Translations under genes and position numbers: made by a program
Notes under the pieces: model-generated
What the model saw: the letters and a program-made list of their open reading frames with translations, nothing else
The model's database searches: none
What the model was told of the DNA's origin: nothing
Shown here: one piece after another, positions 1 through 7,623 of the stretch
How positions within the stretch are numbered: the first letter of the stretch is position 1
How the letters are laid out: each line of letters begins with the position of its first letter
Assembly (NCBI GenBank): GCA_964599885.1
Contig: CAZRHH010000012.1
Location: 1-64,000 of the forward strand
DNA from: CAZRHH01 sp964599885
Lineage (GTDB): Bacteria; Chloroflexota; Dehalococcoidia; DSTF01; JACRBR01
Direction of reading: 5' to 3'
Length of the DNA: 64,000 bases

Positions 1-305
1 GCGCCGATGCGCTTGTAGTGGTTGTAGACGGCGACCGAGAGGACCTTCTTGGCCTGCTCCTGGCCGACGACGTACTCGCTCAGGTGGTCGAAGATTTGCT
101 TCGGCGGCGGCATGCGCTGGCCGGCGCCGACCTTCGTCTTCGCCGGCCCCGCGGCCTCTTCGTCGATAATCTCGCGGCACAACTCGACGCATTCGTCGCA
201 GATGTAGACGGCGCCGGGTCCGGCGATCAGGCGCTTGACCTGATCCTGGTTCTTGCCACAGAAGGAGCAGTGGTACTGGACGCGCGTCTGACGGCTGTTT
301 GCCAT
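1..305 (-). CDS. clpX: ATP-dependent Clp protease ATP-binding subunit ClpX (N-terminal part)
   Basis: Only the first ~101 codons are in the window; the gene runs off the left edge. The ATG is at 305. The N-terminus carries the ClpX zinc-binding domain with Cys13-x2-Cys16 and Cys36-x2-Cys39, followed by the start of the AAA+ region (IFDHLSEYVVGQEQAKKVLS, about residues 71-90). ClpX is the hexameric unfoldase that feeds substrates to ClpP. It lies downstream of tig and clpP on the same strand, but 234 bp separate clpP from clpX and a good promoter sits in that gap, so clpX can be transcribed separately. Identification is secure; the Walker motifs are outside the window. Confidence 0.95.
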   Translation of the reverse strand, partial: MANSRQTRVQYHCSFCGKNQDQVKRLIAGPGAVYICDECVELCREIIDEEAAGPAKTKVGAGQRMPPPKQIFDHLSEYVVGQEQAKKVLSVAVYNHYKRIG

Positions 306-365
306 GCTAGTTCTTCCGTCCTTTGCGGTCTGCGCGCCCGGGGGCTGCACGGTTCGGTGCTGCCG

Positions 366-394
366 ATCTTACTTCAGACGGGCCGATTTGTCAG
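366..394 (-). promoter_or_regulatory. Predicted sigma70-type promoter of clpX
   Basis: Read on the minus strand: -35 CTGACA (394-389), 17-nt spacer, -10 TAAGAT (371-366). The predicted start site near 359 gives a leader of about 55 nt before the clpX ATG at 305. Apart from this I see nothing clear in the 306-539 gap. Confidence 0.55.
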
Positions 395-539
395 CCTCCG
401 TCCACGCCTTGAAGCGGAGGCAGTCAAGCGGAAGGTTCTACATACCCGTTGTCGGGAGTCTTCCTACCTTCCTGAAGGGTGTAACGACTCACTTCCTAAC
501 GTACCAGGGCACCCGATATAACCGTCCCTACGGGTGAAT

Positions 540-1124
540 CTACTTCTCGCGGCGTTGCAAGATCTCATCGATCATGCCGTAGGACTTCGCCTGCTCGGGA
601 TTCATGTAGAAGTCGCGGTCGAAATCCTTTCGGATGCGCTCGTCGGTCTGCCCCGTGTGCTTGACGAGAATACCACGAATGATGTCGTTTTCTCGCAGGA
701 TCTCTCTCGCCGCAATCTCGATATCGGACGCCTGACCGCGGGCGCCGCCGAGCGCCTGGTGCATGTGAATCGTCGAATTTGGCATGCAGTAGCGCTTCCC
801 CGGCGTGCCCGAGCAGAGCAGCACGGTGCCCATGCTCGCCGTCATGCCGACGGCGTAGGTCGCGATGTCCGGGCGCACGAGCTGCATCGTGTCGTAAATG
901 GCGAGGCCGGCGGTGATCGAACCGCCCGGCGAGTGGACATACATGTTGATGTCTTTTTCCGGATCCTCGCGCTCAAGGTAGAGCAACTGCGCGATGATCA
1001 GGTTGGCGATCTGATCGTCGATGCCCGTGCCCATGAAGATGATGCGCTCGCGCAGCAGCAGCGAGTAGATGTCGAATGCGCGCTCGCCGCGGGCGCTCGT
1101 CTCAATGACTGATGGAATAATCAC
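540..1124 (-). CDS. clpP: ATP-dependent Clp protease proteolytic subunit ClpP
   Basis: A 194-aa serine peptidase of family S14, the usual ClpP length. The catalytic triad is visible: Ser97 (in GMTASMGT), His122 (in TIHMHQALGG) and Asp171 (in RDFYM). The MHQALGG(A)RGQASDIEI stretch that follows the His is typical of ClpP. It forms the tetradecameric proteolytic chamber in the cytoplasm that works with ClpX or ClpC. The start lies only 3 nt downstream of the tig stop, so tig and clpP are almost certainly co-transcribed. The downstream clpX completes the common tig-clpP-clpX order. Confidence 0.97.
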   Translation of the reverse strand: MIIPSVIETSARGERAFDIYSLLLRERIIFMGTGIDDQIANLIIAQLLYLEREDPEKDINMYVHSPGGSITAGLAIYDTMQLVRPDIATYAVGMTASMGTVLLCSGTPGKRYCMPNSTIHMHQALGGARGQASDIEIAAREILRENDIIRGILVKHTGQTDERIRKDFDRDFYMNPEQAKSYGMIDEILQRREK

Positions 1125-1127
1125 GTT

Positions 1128-2615
1128 CTATTGTCCTCTCGATCCTTCGGTCTTCGTGGTCTCGTCGCCCGCATCGTCGGTGGGCGCCGGAGCGTCGGCG
1201 GGGGCGTCCGATGCTTCGGCCTTCGCGGCTGCTTTCTTGCTGCTGCTGACCTTCTTCTCTGCTTTCGCTGGCTTCTTCGCCTTCGCCGGCTTCTTCGCTT
1301 TCGGCTTCTCGACTTCGCCGGTCGATTCCGCGCCGCCGTCCTGCGTGGCGATCTCGACGAGCCGGTCGAGCGTCTTGCGCGTCAGCATGTTGCGGCGGAT
1401 CGTGTCGCGGCCGTTCTCGCTGTCGAACATCTGCCGGAGCTGCGCGCCCTGGGGGCCGGCCGCGCCCGTCATCACATTGATCTCGGCCGTGATGTCATCG
1501 TCGGTGACGTCTATGTTCTCGACATCCGATACCTTCGACAGCACCAGCGATCGCCGTAAGCGAATGTCCGCGATCGGCCGCAGTTCTTCGCGCACTTCCT
1601 CTTCGGTCTTGCCGATGCTGGCGAGGTACTGCTCCATTTCCTTGCCATGCTCCTGGCTGCGCGCCTGCTCGTGCAGGATCCGCTCGATCTCGGATTCGAG
1701 CATGATGGGCGGAAACTCGAGCGTCGCGCGCTCGACGAGTTCGCCGAGGATCTCGTCGTGGTAGCGGTTGTCGCGCTGCTCTTCTTCCTGCTTGCGGATG
1801 TCGTCGCGGATGCGGTCACGCAGCGCGTCGACGGACTCGAAGCCCTCACCGACCGCCTTGAGGAAGTCATCGTCGAGCTCCGGCAGCACTTCTTCCTTCG
1901 CCTCGATGATCTCGACGACAAAGTGGCACTGTTTGCCGGCGAACTTCTCCATCCGCACCGTATCCGGCACGGGCAAATCGAACGACACTTCATCGCCCTT
2001 CGCGGCGCCGATGATCGCATCTTCAAAGCCAGGGAATAGCACGGGGCGATCCTCGACGAGCTGGATTTCCGCCTCCTGCTGCTCGACCATCTGCTCGTCG
2101 TCGACGGTGCCGACGACGTTCAGGCGCACGACGTCGCGCCAGGTGACCGGGCGCTCGATCGGCTCAAGCGTGGCGCTGCGGCGGCGAAGCGTCAGGATCG
2201 TCTCATCGACGCGTGATGCTTCGATGTCGATCGGTTCGATTTTCACGCGGACGGACTGGTAGTCGTTGAGGTCAATCGTCGGCCGCACGGGGATCGTCGC
2301 TTTGACGACGAGCGGCTCCGTCGTCTCGATGACAAGGCGCGGCCGGCCGACGGCGTCGATGCTCTCGTCGGCCTTCAGGGCCTCGATGTAGGCGTCGGGC
2401 ACCAAATCGTCGAGCGCCTCGTCGAGGACGCGCTCCTCGCCGAAGTAGCGGCGCACCATGTCGGCGGGCGCCTTGCCAGGCCGGAAGCCGGGCACCTTCG
2501 CTTTGGGCGAGAGCTTACGGACGGCCTTCTCGCGCGCTTTATCGAGCCGTTCTGGCTCGATCTCGATGGTCATGACGACCTGGGATTCGGGGATTTTTTC
2601 CGTGGAGACTTTCAA
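1128..2615 (-). CDS. tig: Trigger factor (ribosome-associated chaperone / PPIase)
   Basis: A 495-aa trigger factor, longer than the usual ~430-450 aa. The N-terminal ribosome-binding domain has the signature GFRPGKAP at residues 43-50, which docks on ribosomal protein L23. A divergent FKBP-type domain follows (about 155-245, including DRPVLFPGFEDAIIGAAKGD), then the helical chaperone domain. The last ~65 residues are a low-complexity Lys/Ala/Pro-rich tail absent from typical trigger factors; similar tails occur on other genes here. The start is TTG at 2615 with an AGG-containing purine tract upstream. First gene of the tig-clpP unit, preceded by an extended -10 promoter. Confidence 0.95.
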   Translation of the reverse strand: MKVSTEKIPESQVVMTIEIEPERLDKAREKAVRKLSPKAKVPGFRPGKAPADMVRRYFGEERVLDEALDDLVPDAYIEALKADESIDAVGRPRLVIETTEPLVVKATIPVRPTIDLNDYQSVRVKIEPIDIEASRVDETILTLRRRSATLEPIERPVTWRDVVRLNVVGTVDDEQMVEQQEAEIQLVEDRPVLFPGFEDAIIGAAKGDEVSFDLPVPDTVRMEKFAGKQCHFVVEIIEAKEEVLPELDDDFLKAVGEGFESVDALRDRIRDDIRKQEEEQRDNRYHDEILGELVERATLEFPPIMLESEIERILHEQARSQEHGKEMEQYLASIGKTEEEVREELRPIADIRLRRSLVLSKVSDVENIDVTDDDITAEINVMTGAAGPQGAQLRQMFDSENGRDTIRRNMLTRKTLDRLVEIATQDGGAESTGEVEKPKAKKPAKAKKPAKAEKKVSSSKKAAAKAEASDAPADAPAPTDDAGDETTKTEGSRGQ

Positions 2616-2702
2616 CCTGGCGACCTCGGAATGGCGAAACAGCGGCGGCGCCCGTAGAGCGCCGCTCGGATGTGGTGTGCAGGGTTAGCTCCGCCTGCTC
2701 AA

Positions 2703-2711
2703 AGTATAGCA
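2703..2711 (-). promoter_or_regulatory. Extended -10 promoter element upstream of tig
   Basis: Minus-strand TGCTATACT (TG-n-TATACT). The start site should be near 2696, giving a leader of about 80 nt for tig. No convincing -35 box is seen, as expected for an extended -10 promoter. Confidence 0.45.
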
Positions 2712-2777
2712 AGGGGGTGGGTTCAGGACAGACTGCGCGGCGACCAGGTGCGATCGGGCGACCGCGGACGAGACAAC

Positions 2778-3455
2778 TCACCACCCCTCGGGTGCGTCGG
2801 GCATCCACGCCAGGCCCAGGAGCGAATCGCCGCGGTCGCGGTTCACGGGCGCGAAGACTTCCCATTCCGAAGGCTCGACTTCGGCGTCCATGACGGGATA
2901 GCCGATGGGGCGGCCGTCGCCGATGCAGACGAACGTTTGGGGATCGAAGTTCGTGACGCCGTATGCGGCGGCGACGGCGGCGCCCACGTCCTGCTGCCAG
3001 GGCGTCGGCGCCATGCCCGGGCGCGGAACGACGGTTGGATTGTCGCCCATCACGCGCCGCGACACCGGATGCGCCATGCGCCCGCAACTCAGCGCACGGC
3101 CGGCGGGTGGCGGAGCGTCGAGCAACATCGCCAGCCGAGTGAGATATGCGAACAGGCCGCGGCGGCGATGCTCGGGCGCGATGCAGCACATGCCGGCCAT
3201 GAGCAGCGGCGTCTGGGGGAGGCGCGGCAGATCGAGCACGCGCATCTCGCCGAGCGCGAAGCCGGCGGGCGCGTCACCGTGCGTCGCGATGGCGACGTTT
3301 CGCAGTTTCGTCAGGGACTTCTCGACATACGCCTCGTCGCCGTCGCTGTAGTTGGCGTGAAACAGCGCGAGGATCGCCGCGCGGTCGGCGTCGTCGATTG
3401 CGTCGGTGCGCAGCGTGCGGATGGTATAGGCGTTGTAGCGGAGGTCGGGGTTCAT
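2778..3455 (-). CDS. GNAT-family N-acetyltransferase-like protein
   Basis: A 225-aa protein. The central segment GMCCIAPEHRRRGLFAYLTR (about residues 88-107) matches the acetyl-CoA pyrophosphate-binding motif A of GNAT enzymes (V-x-P-x-x-R-x-x-G-x-G/A). The upstream part (DDADRAAILALFHANYSD) fits the family's first helix. The C-terminal half (PGMAPTPWQQDVGAAVAAAYGV) is Pro/Ala-rich and not recognised. The substrate cannot be inferred. It follows no operon partner closely: tig is divergently spaced downstream (162 bp) and a repeat-rich gap lies upstream. The ATG at 3455 is the first in-frame start after a stop-rich leader. Confidence 0.6.
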   Translation of the reverse strand: MNPDLRYNAYTIRTLRTDAIDDADRAAILALFHANYSDGDEAYVEKSLTKLRNVAIATHGDAPAGFALGEMRVLDLPRLPQTPLLMAGMCCIAPEHRRRGLFAYLTRLAMLLDAPPPAGRALSCGRMAHPVSRRVMGDNPTVVPRPGMAPTPWQQDVGAAVAAAYGVTNFDPQTFVCIGDGRPIGYPVMDAEVEPSEWEVFAPVNRDRGDSLLGLAWMPDAPEGW

Positions 3456-3479
3456 GTGTGGATTGTAGTGCGTTGGGGA

Positions 3480-3735
3480 ACCACAGTGTGTGCGCGGATA
3501 GGCACAGATGGATTGAGGTCGGACACACGCGGGTCCTCGAGGGCAGCGATCGTGAAACCAATTCGCTCGACGGAGCTAAAGCTCCTCCGCTACGAAGAGA
3601 GACGCCTCCTTTTTGCCGCGGTCGCCGTGGATTGCGAGGCGGACAGGTCTGAAGACCTGTCCCTACGACCGATCGTATCAAAGCGACGCGTCGGCTCAAC
3701 ACCTTCGACATCTCTGTGCCTCTGTGCCTCTGTGG
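3480..3735. repeat. Intergenic repeat block: inverted arms enclosing two palindromes
   Basis: The gap between the GNAT gene and dppC (3456-3753, 298 bp) has no gene. Its edges are imperfect inverted repeats: 3480-3511 (ACCACAG then GGCACAGATGG) and 3709-3735 (ATCTCTGTGCC then CTGTGGT). The right arm contains three copies of an 8-nt word, CTCTGTGC/C/G, at 3712-3735. Between the arms are two short perfect palindromes: GGAGCT-AA-AGCTCC at 3572-3585 and a 22-bp one at 3641-3662 with 10-nt arms GGACAGGTCT around GA. Both are followed by CTACG within a few bases. Confidence 0.6.
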
Positions 3736-3753
3736 TGAATCCGACCGCGGAAC

Positions 3754-4737
3754 CTACCGCGATCGCGGCGTCAGCACGTCGTTGAGGGCATCACCGAGGA
3801 GGTTGAAGGCGAAGACGAGCGACGCGACGGTGAGCGCGGGGACGAGCAGCAGTTCGGGGTGATTCTCGAGCACGCTGCGGCTGGCGCCGTCGGTAATCAG
3901 CGCGCCGAAGCTGGGGTGCGGGGGCTGGATGCCGACGCCCAGGAACGTCAGCGCGATCTCGGTGCCGGCGATCGCGCCGAGCGACGCAGACAGGCCGACG
4001 ACCACGAGCGGCAGGATGTTCGGCAGCAGGTGCTGGAACAGCACGCGCTTCGTCGATGCACCGCTCGCCTCGGCAGCGAGGATGAACTCCGAGCCGCGTA
4101 GCGTCAGCACCTGCGCGCGGATCAGCCGCGCGCCCGTCACCCAGCCGAACAGCGACAACACGAAGAAGATCAGGAAGTAGTCTGCGAACCCGGAGCGCGT
4201 CATCCAGCTCCAGCCGACGAGGTCTTCGACGTTCTCGACCCAGCTGACGACGCGCGGCCGCAGCGTGACGTTGATCAGGATCAGCATCGGCAGACCAGGC
4301 ATCGAAGCGAGGATCTCGCCGATGCGGTTGATCGTGGCATCGATCCAGCCGCCGCGATAGCCGGCGAGCATGCCGAACGTGAGCGGCAGCAGGATGCTTC
4401 CCGTCGATACCGTCGCCAGCGTGACGATAACGGTTGTACGCGCGGCGAACATGTTGCGGCTGAGCACGTCGCGCCCGTTGCGGTCGGTGCCGAAGGGGTG
4501 CGCCCACGACGGGCCATCGAACGAGAGGTCGAGGTTCTGCTCCGAGTATCCGTACGGCGCGATCCACGGCGCGAGAATGCCGATGACGTAGAACGCCGCG
4601 ATCACGATCAGACAGACGACGGCGATCTTCTTGCGGAGCAGGTGGCGTATTGCGCGGCGCGTGACGCTCTCGCCGCCGCCGATGCGTTCGTCGTAGCCGG
4701 CGGTCGCCTCGCTGCCGAGCGGCACTCCGAGCGTCAT
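3754..4737 (-). CDS. dppC: Peptide/nickel-type ABC transporter permease (DppC/OppC family)
   Basis: A 327-aa inner-membrane permease. The N-terminal OppC-N region (RHLLRKKIAVVCLIVIAAFY, about 30-50) and the HPFGTDRNGRDVLSR motif (about 84-98) are diagnostic of the DppC/OppC subfamily. The cytoplasmic EAA loop that contacts the ATPase is EASGASTKRVLFQHLLPN. About six membrane segments are visible. The ATG at 4737 overlaps the dppB stop by 4 bp (ATGA), so the two are translationally coupled. With the binding protein upstream it forms a three-gene importer unit. No DppD/DppF ATPase genes lie in the window. Confidence 0.9.
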   Translation of the reverse strand: MTLGVPLGSEATAGYDERIGGGESVTRRAIRHLLRKKIAVVCLIVIAAFYVIGILAPWIAPYGYSEQNLDLSFDGPSWAHPFGTDRNGRDVLSRNMFAARTTVIVTLATVSTGSILLPLTFGMLAGYRGGWIDATINRIGEILASMPGLPMLILINVTLRPRVVSWVENVEDLVGWSWMTRSGFADYFLIFFVLSLFGWVTGARLIRAQVLTLRGSEFILAAEASGASTKRVLFQHLLPNILPLVVVGLSASLGAIAGTEIALTFLGVGIQPPHPSFGALITDGASRSVLENHPELLLVPALTVASLVFAFNLLGDALNDVLTPRSR

Positions 4738-5693
4738 CGCTGGTACTGGCCGGCGGCGCGGATGCGCGGGTCGATAGCGATCAGCGCGAGATCGATCACG
4801 AGATTCGCGAGCACAAACGCCGTCGTGAACAGCAGCACGATGGCGAGGATCATGTTGTAGTCGCGCGTGTTCACCGATTCGAAGACGAAGCCGCCGATGC
4901 CCGGGATGCCGAGCAGCGTCTCGACGAACAGCGCGCCTTCAAGCAGGCCGACCATCGATAGCCCGACAACCGTCGTCATCACTGGCACCACGGAGTTGCG
5001 CGCGACGTGCTGCGTCACGATCGTGAATTCGTCGAGACCCTTCGCGCGGGCCGTGCGGACGAAGTCGTCGTTCAGCGTTTCTAGCGTGGTCACACGCGCC
5101 AGCCGCGCGATGCCTGCGATGCCGGGCAGCGACAGCGCGATCGTCGGAATGATCATCGACTTTGTGAAGATGCCGTCGAAGCCGCCGGGTGGCACCCAGT
5201 GCAACTTCGCCGCAAGCACAAGCACGAGAATGGGTACGAGCACGAGCGACGGGATCGATCGGAAGAACAGGAAGAAGCCGATGATGAACGGATCGAGCCA
5301 GCTTCCCTGTTTGACCGCGGCATACACGCCGGCGGGAATGCCGACGGCGAACGTCAGCACGAACGCGTACAGTCCGAGCTTCGTCGAGACCCAGATCTTC
5401 GGGCCGATCACTTCCTGGATCGTGCGGTCGCGGTAGCGAAAGCTGGGGCCGAGATCGCCGTGCAGCACGAGGCGCTCGACGTAGATGCCGTACTGCTGGA
5501 CGATGGGCTTGTCGAGGCCGTACTTCGCGCGGACGCGGTCGAACGCTTCTTCGTCGCGGTACTGACCGGAATAGACACTAATCGGATCGCCCGGGCCCCA
5601 GCGCGTGATGTAGAACGTGGCGAACGAGACGATGATCAGCGTGAGCGGCAGGAAGAGCAGGCGCCGCAGGACATAGCCGGCCAGACCATCCAT
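4734..5693 (-). CDS. dppB: Peptide/nickel-type ABC transporter permease (DppB/OppB family)
   Basis: A 319-aa permease partner of DppC. It starts with the family hallmark MDGLAGYVLRRLLFLPLTLI, followed by the RWGPGDPI motif (about 32-39) and an EAA loop (RTARAKGLDEFTIVTQHVAR). Five to six membrane helices. The ATG at 5693 is preceded 6 nt upstream by the stop codon of a 30-codon relic reading frame formed by duplication of this gene's own start (5700-5792). The last codons overlap dppC by 4 bp. The substrate (peptide, nickel or sugar oligomer) cannot be told from sequence. Confidence 0.92.
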   Translation of the reverse strand: MDGLAGYVLRRLLFLPLTLIIVSFATFYITRWGPGDPISVYSGQYRDEEAFDRVRAKYGLDKPIVQQYGIYVERLVLHGDLGPSFRYRDRTIQEVIGPKIWVSTKLGLYAFVLTFAVGIPAGVYAAVKQGSWLDPFIIGFFLFFRSIPSLVLVPILVLVLAAKLHWVPPGGFDGIFTKSMIIPTIALSLPGIAGIARLARVTTLETLNDDFVRTARAKGLDEFTIVTQHVARNSVVPVMTTVVGLSMVGLLEGALFVETLLGIPGIGGFVFESVNTRDYNMILAIVLLFTTAFVLANLVIDLALIAIDPRIRAAGQYQR

Positions 5694-5843
5694 CCGTCGC
5701 TACCTCACGACACGGTCTGAAAGACCGTGCCACATTTCGCATGGAGGCAGGAGCAGCAGGCGCCGCAGGACGTAGCCAGCCAGACCATCCATGCGTCGCT
5801 ACTCCGCGACACGGTCGCTCCTTGGAGAGGGCCCGTGCCACAT
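5647..5843. repeat. ~99-bp imperfect tandem duplication covering the dppB start
   Basis: Copy 1 (5647-5734) contains the first 16 codons of dppB, the upstream spacer and a palindrome (CACGGTCT-GAA-AGACCGTG, 5711-5729). Copy 2 (5746-5843) repeats the same order with a 99-nt offset and a few substitutions. Its palindrome has a longer, different interior (CACGG ... CTCC-TT-GGAG ... CCGTG). Both copies end GTGCCACAT. The duplication fills the space between the binding-protein gene and dppB. Confidence 0.85.
5700..5792 (-). pseudogene. Duplicated dppB 5' end forming a 30-codon relic/leader reading frame
   Basis: Created by the tandem duplication. From the ATG at 5792 it reads MDGLAGYVLRRLLLLP, identical to the dppB N-terminus except Leu for Phe at residue 14. 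It then leaves homology, runs through the palindrome and stops at TAG 5702-5700, only 6 nt before the real dppB ATG. It is most likely a broken copy. Because it sits immediately upstream with the same initiation context, it could also act as a translated leader coupling ribosomes to dppB; nothing in the sequence decides between these. Confidence 0.6.
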
Positions 5844-5848
5844 CAACA

Positions 5849-7510
5849 CTAGCGGGTGAGTTCGATGTCCTTGAAGCGCTCAATCACCACCGGCGGCACT
5901 TCGTAGCCCGTGACGTACGGCTTGATCAGCAGATGCGTTACGTCGAAGAACATCGGCATCCACGCCGCGTCTTCGATCAGCTTGCGCTCGACGTCCTGGT
6001 AGATGGCGATGCGCGCTTCGGTGTCGCGTTCGACGCGCGCGGCTTCGAGTTGGGCATCGACTTCCGGATCGCTGTAGCGCGTGTTGTTCTGGCGGCTGGC
6101 GCTGTGGAAGAGCAGGTCGAGGATGTCCTCGGGGTCCGGGTAGTCCATGATCCAGCCGAGATGGAACATCTGGTAGCGGCCTTCATCGATGTCGTTGAAG
6201 AACGTCGCCGCCTCCGCCTGCTCGATCTCGACGGTGACGCCCAGGTTGTCCTGCCAGAACTGCACGATGGCTTCCGTCGTCGGACCCACGGTTGCGCCGG
6301 CGCCCGTTTCCGCGAGCGTGATCGTCGGAAGGTCATCCGCGTACCGTGACGCGGCGAGTAGTTCCTGCGCGCGCTCGGGATCGTACGGGTACGTCTTGTC
6401 TTCCGGCGTGTAGCCTGGCACGCCCGGCGGCAGCAGGCCCGTCGCGATCGGGATGGCGTCCTGCAGGATCACTTCTGCGATCTTTTGGCGATCGACGGCG
6501 AGCGCGAACGCCTGCCGCACGTTGGGATCATCGAATGGCGGCACGTTGACGTTGAAGCCGATGTAGTCGAGCGACTGCTTCGGCACCTGCACGTACTCGG
6601 CGTTGAGTTCGCCATCGGGATCCTGCACGCGGTCGAGGTCATCGAGTCCGATGCCCGTGATATCGATGTCGCCATCTTCGTACGCGACGAGCGACGAACC
6701 GCCGGCGAGATCGAAATGCACCGTCTTGAGCGTCGGCGCGCCGAGGTGGTGACGATCGTACGCTTCGAGCACGAAGCGCTCGCTGAGGCTCCACTCTTCG
6801 AGCATGTACGGGCCGGTGCCGTTCGGCTTCTGGGTCCAGCGGTCCGGGTTGGACTTGATCTGGCGGCTATCGACCACGAACGCCGTCGGATAGCTCATCT
6901 TGAACAGGAAGTACTGCTTGGGCGCGTCGATCGTGATCTCGATCGTGACGTCATCGATGATGCGCAGGCCGCTGATTTCGGTGGCGCGGCCGCGCGAGAC
7001 ATCCTTTGCGCCGACGATGTCGCCGAGGAAGTTTTCTGCCACGACGGATGCGGTATCGGGGCTGAGCGCGCGTTCGAGCGAGTACTTCACGTCTTCGGCG
7101 AGCACGGCGCGGCCATCATGGAACGTCGCCTGCGGATTCAGGTGAAAGGTGAATTTCAGGCCGTCGTCGCTGATCTCCCAGCGCTCGGCGAGATCGGGCT
7201 GGATCTGGAGCGTCTTGTCGAGCCGGACGAGGCCGGAGAAGATCTCGACGATATAGCCGGCGGAACCGGCGTCCTGGGCGACGGCTGGATCAAGAAACAG
7301 CGGGTCTTCGCCACGAATACGCAGTTCGCCGTCGGAACGTTCGCCGTCGTCATCGCCGTTATCGTCGCCATCGTTCTGGCCCGAGGGCGTCGTGCCCTGC
7401 GCATCGTCGTCGTCGCCACCACCCGCCACGACGATCAACAGTACGGCGGCGAGCGCCAGAATGCCTACGGCGGCGACGCCCGCAATCATCAGCGTGAGCT
7501 TGCTGCTCAT
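5849..7510 (-). CDS. Extracellular solute-binding protein, family 5 (peptide ABC importer)
   Basis: A 553-aa SBP_bac_5 protein. After MSSKLTLMIAG comes one hydrophobic segment (about residues 5-29) and an acidic Asp/Gly linker (about 30-60). Core family stretches follow: LAERWEISDDGLKFTFHLNP, DVKYSLERALSPDT, and the late VRQAFALAVDRQKI and DYPDPEDILDLLFHS. No lipobox cysteine is seen, so it is probably held by the uncleaved helix rather than as a lipoprotein. The start at 7510 is chosen because GGGAGGATCG precedes it at ideal distance; a further in-frame start at 7546 lacks this. It delivers ligand to the DppB/DppC-type permeases encoded just downstream. Confidence 0.9.
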   Translation of the reverse strand: MSSKLTLMIAGVAAVGILALAAVLLIVVAGGGDDDDAQGTTPSGQNDGDDNGDDDGERSDGELRIRGEDPLFLDPAVAQDAGSAGYIVEIFSGLVRLDKTLQIQPDLAERWEISDDGLKFTFHLNPQATFHDGRAVLAEDVKYSLERALSPDTASVVAENFLGDIVGAKDVSRGRATEISGLRIIDDVTIEITIDAPKQYFLFKMSYPTAFVVDSRQIKSNPDRWTQKPNGTGPYMLEEWSLSERFVLEAYDRHHLGAPTLKTVHFDLAGGSSLVAYEDGDIDITGIGLDDLDRVQDPDGELNAEYVQVPKQSLDYIGFNVNVPPFDDPNVRQAFALAVDRQKIAEVILQDAIPIATGLLPPGVPGYTPEDKTYPYDPERAQELLAASRYADDLPTITLAETGAGATVGPTTEAIVQFWQDNLGVTVEIEQAEAATFFNDIDEGRYQMFHLGWIMDYPDPEDILDLLFHSASRQNNTRYSDPEVDAQLEAARVERDTEARIAIYQDVERKLIEDAAWMPMFFDVTHLLIKPYVTGYEVPPVVIERFKDIELTR

Positions 7511-7555
7511 CGATCCTCCCTCACTCCGTCCCGCGTCCCGGCTCAAAGTCTACGG

Positions 7556-7564
7556 ATTCTAACA
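7556..7564 (-). promoter_or_regulatory. Extended -10 promoter element of the ABC importer operon
   Basis: Minus-strand TGTTAGAAT (TG-T-TAGAAT), the same 9-mer found before the ECF sigma gene at 25389-25397. The start site should be near 7549, about 39 nt before the binding-protein ATG at 7510, which has a strong Shine-Dalgarno sequence. Confidence 0.45.
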
Positions 7565-7582
7565 AAGGGCGGATGCTCGCGC

Positions 7583-7618
7583 GATGGAAGCGGGAGGCGA
7601 GACGCGAGAAGTGGGATC
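7583..7618. repeat. Period-7 intergenic word repeat
   Basis: On the minus strand the sequence parses into 7-nt words TTCTCGC, GTCTCGC, CTCCCGC, TTCCATC. It lies between the binding-protein gene and the flippase-like gene. Related words occur at 15842-15855 and 46336-46363. Confidence 0.5.
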
Positions 7619-7623
7619 AACAA

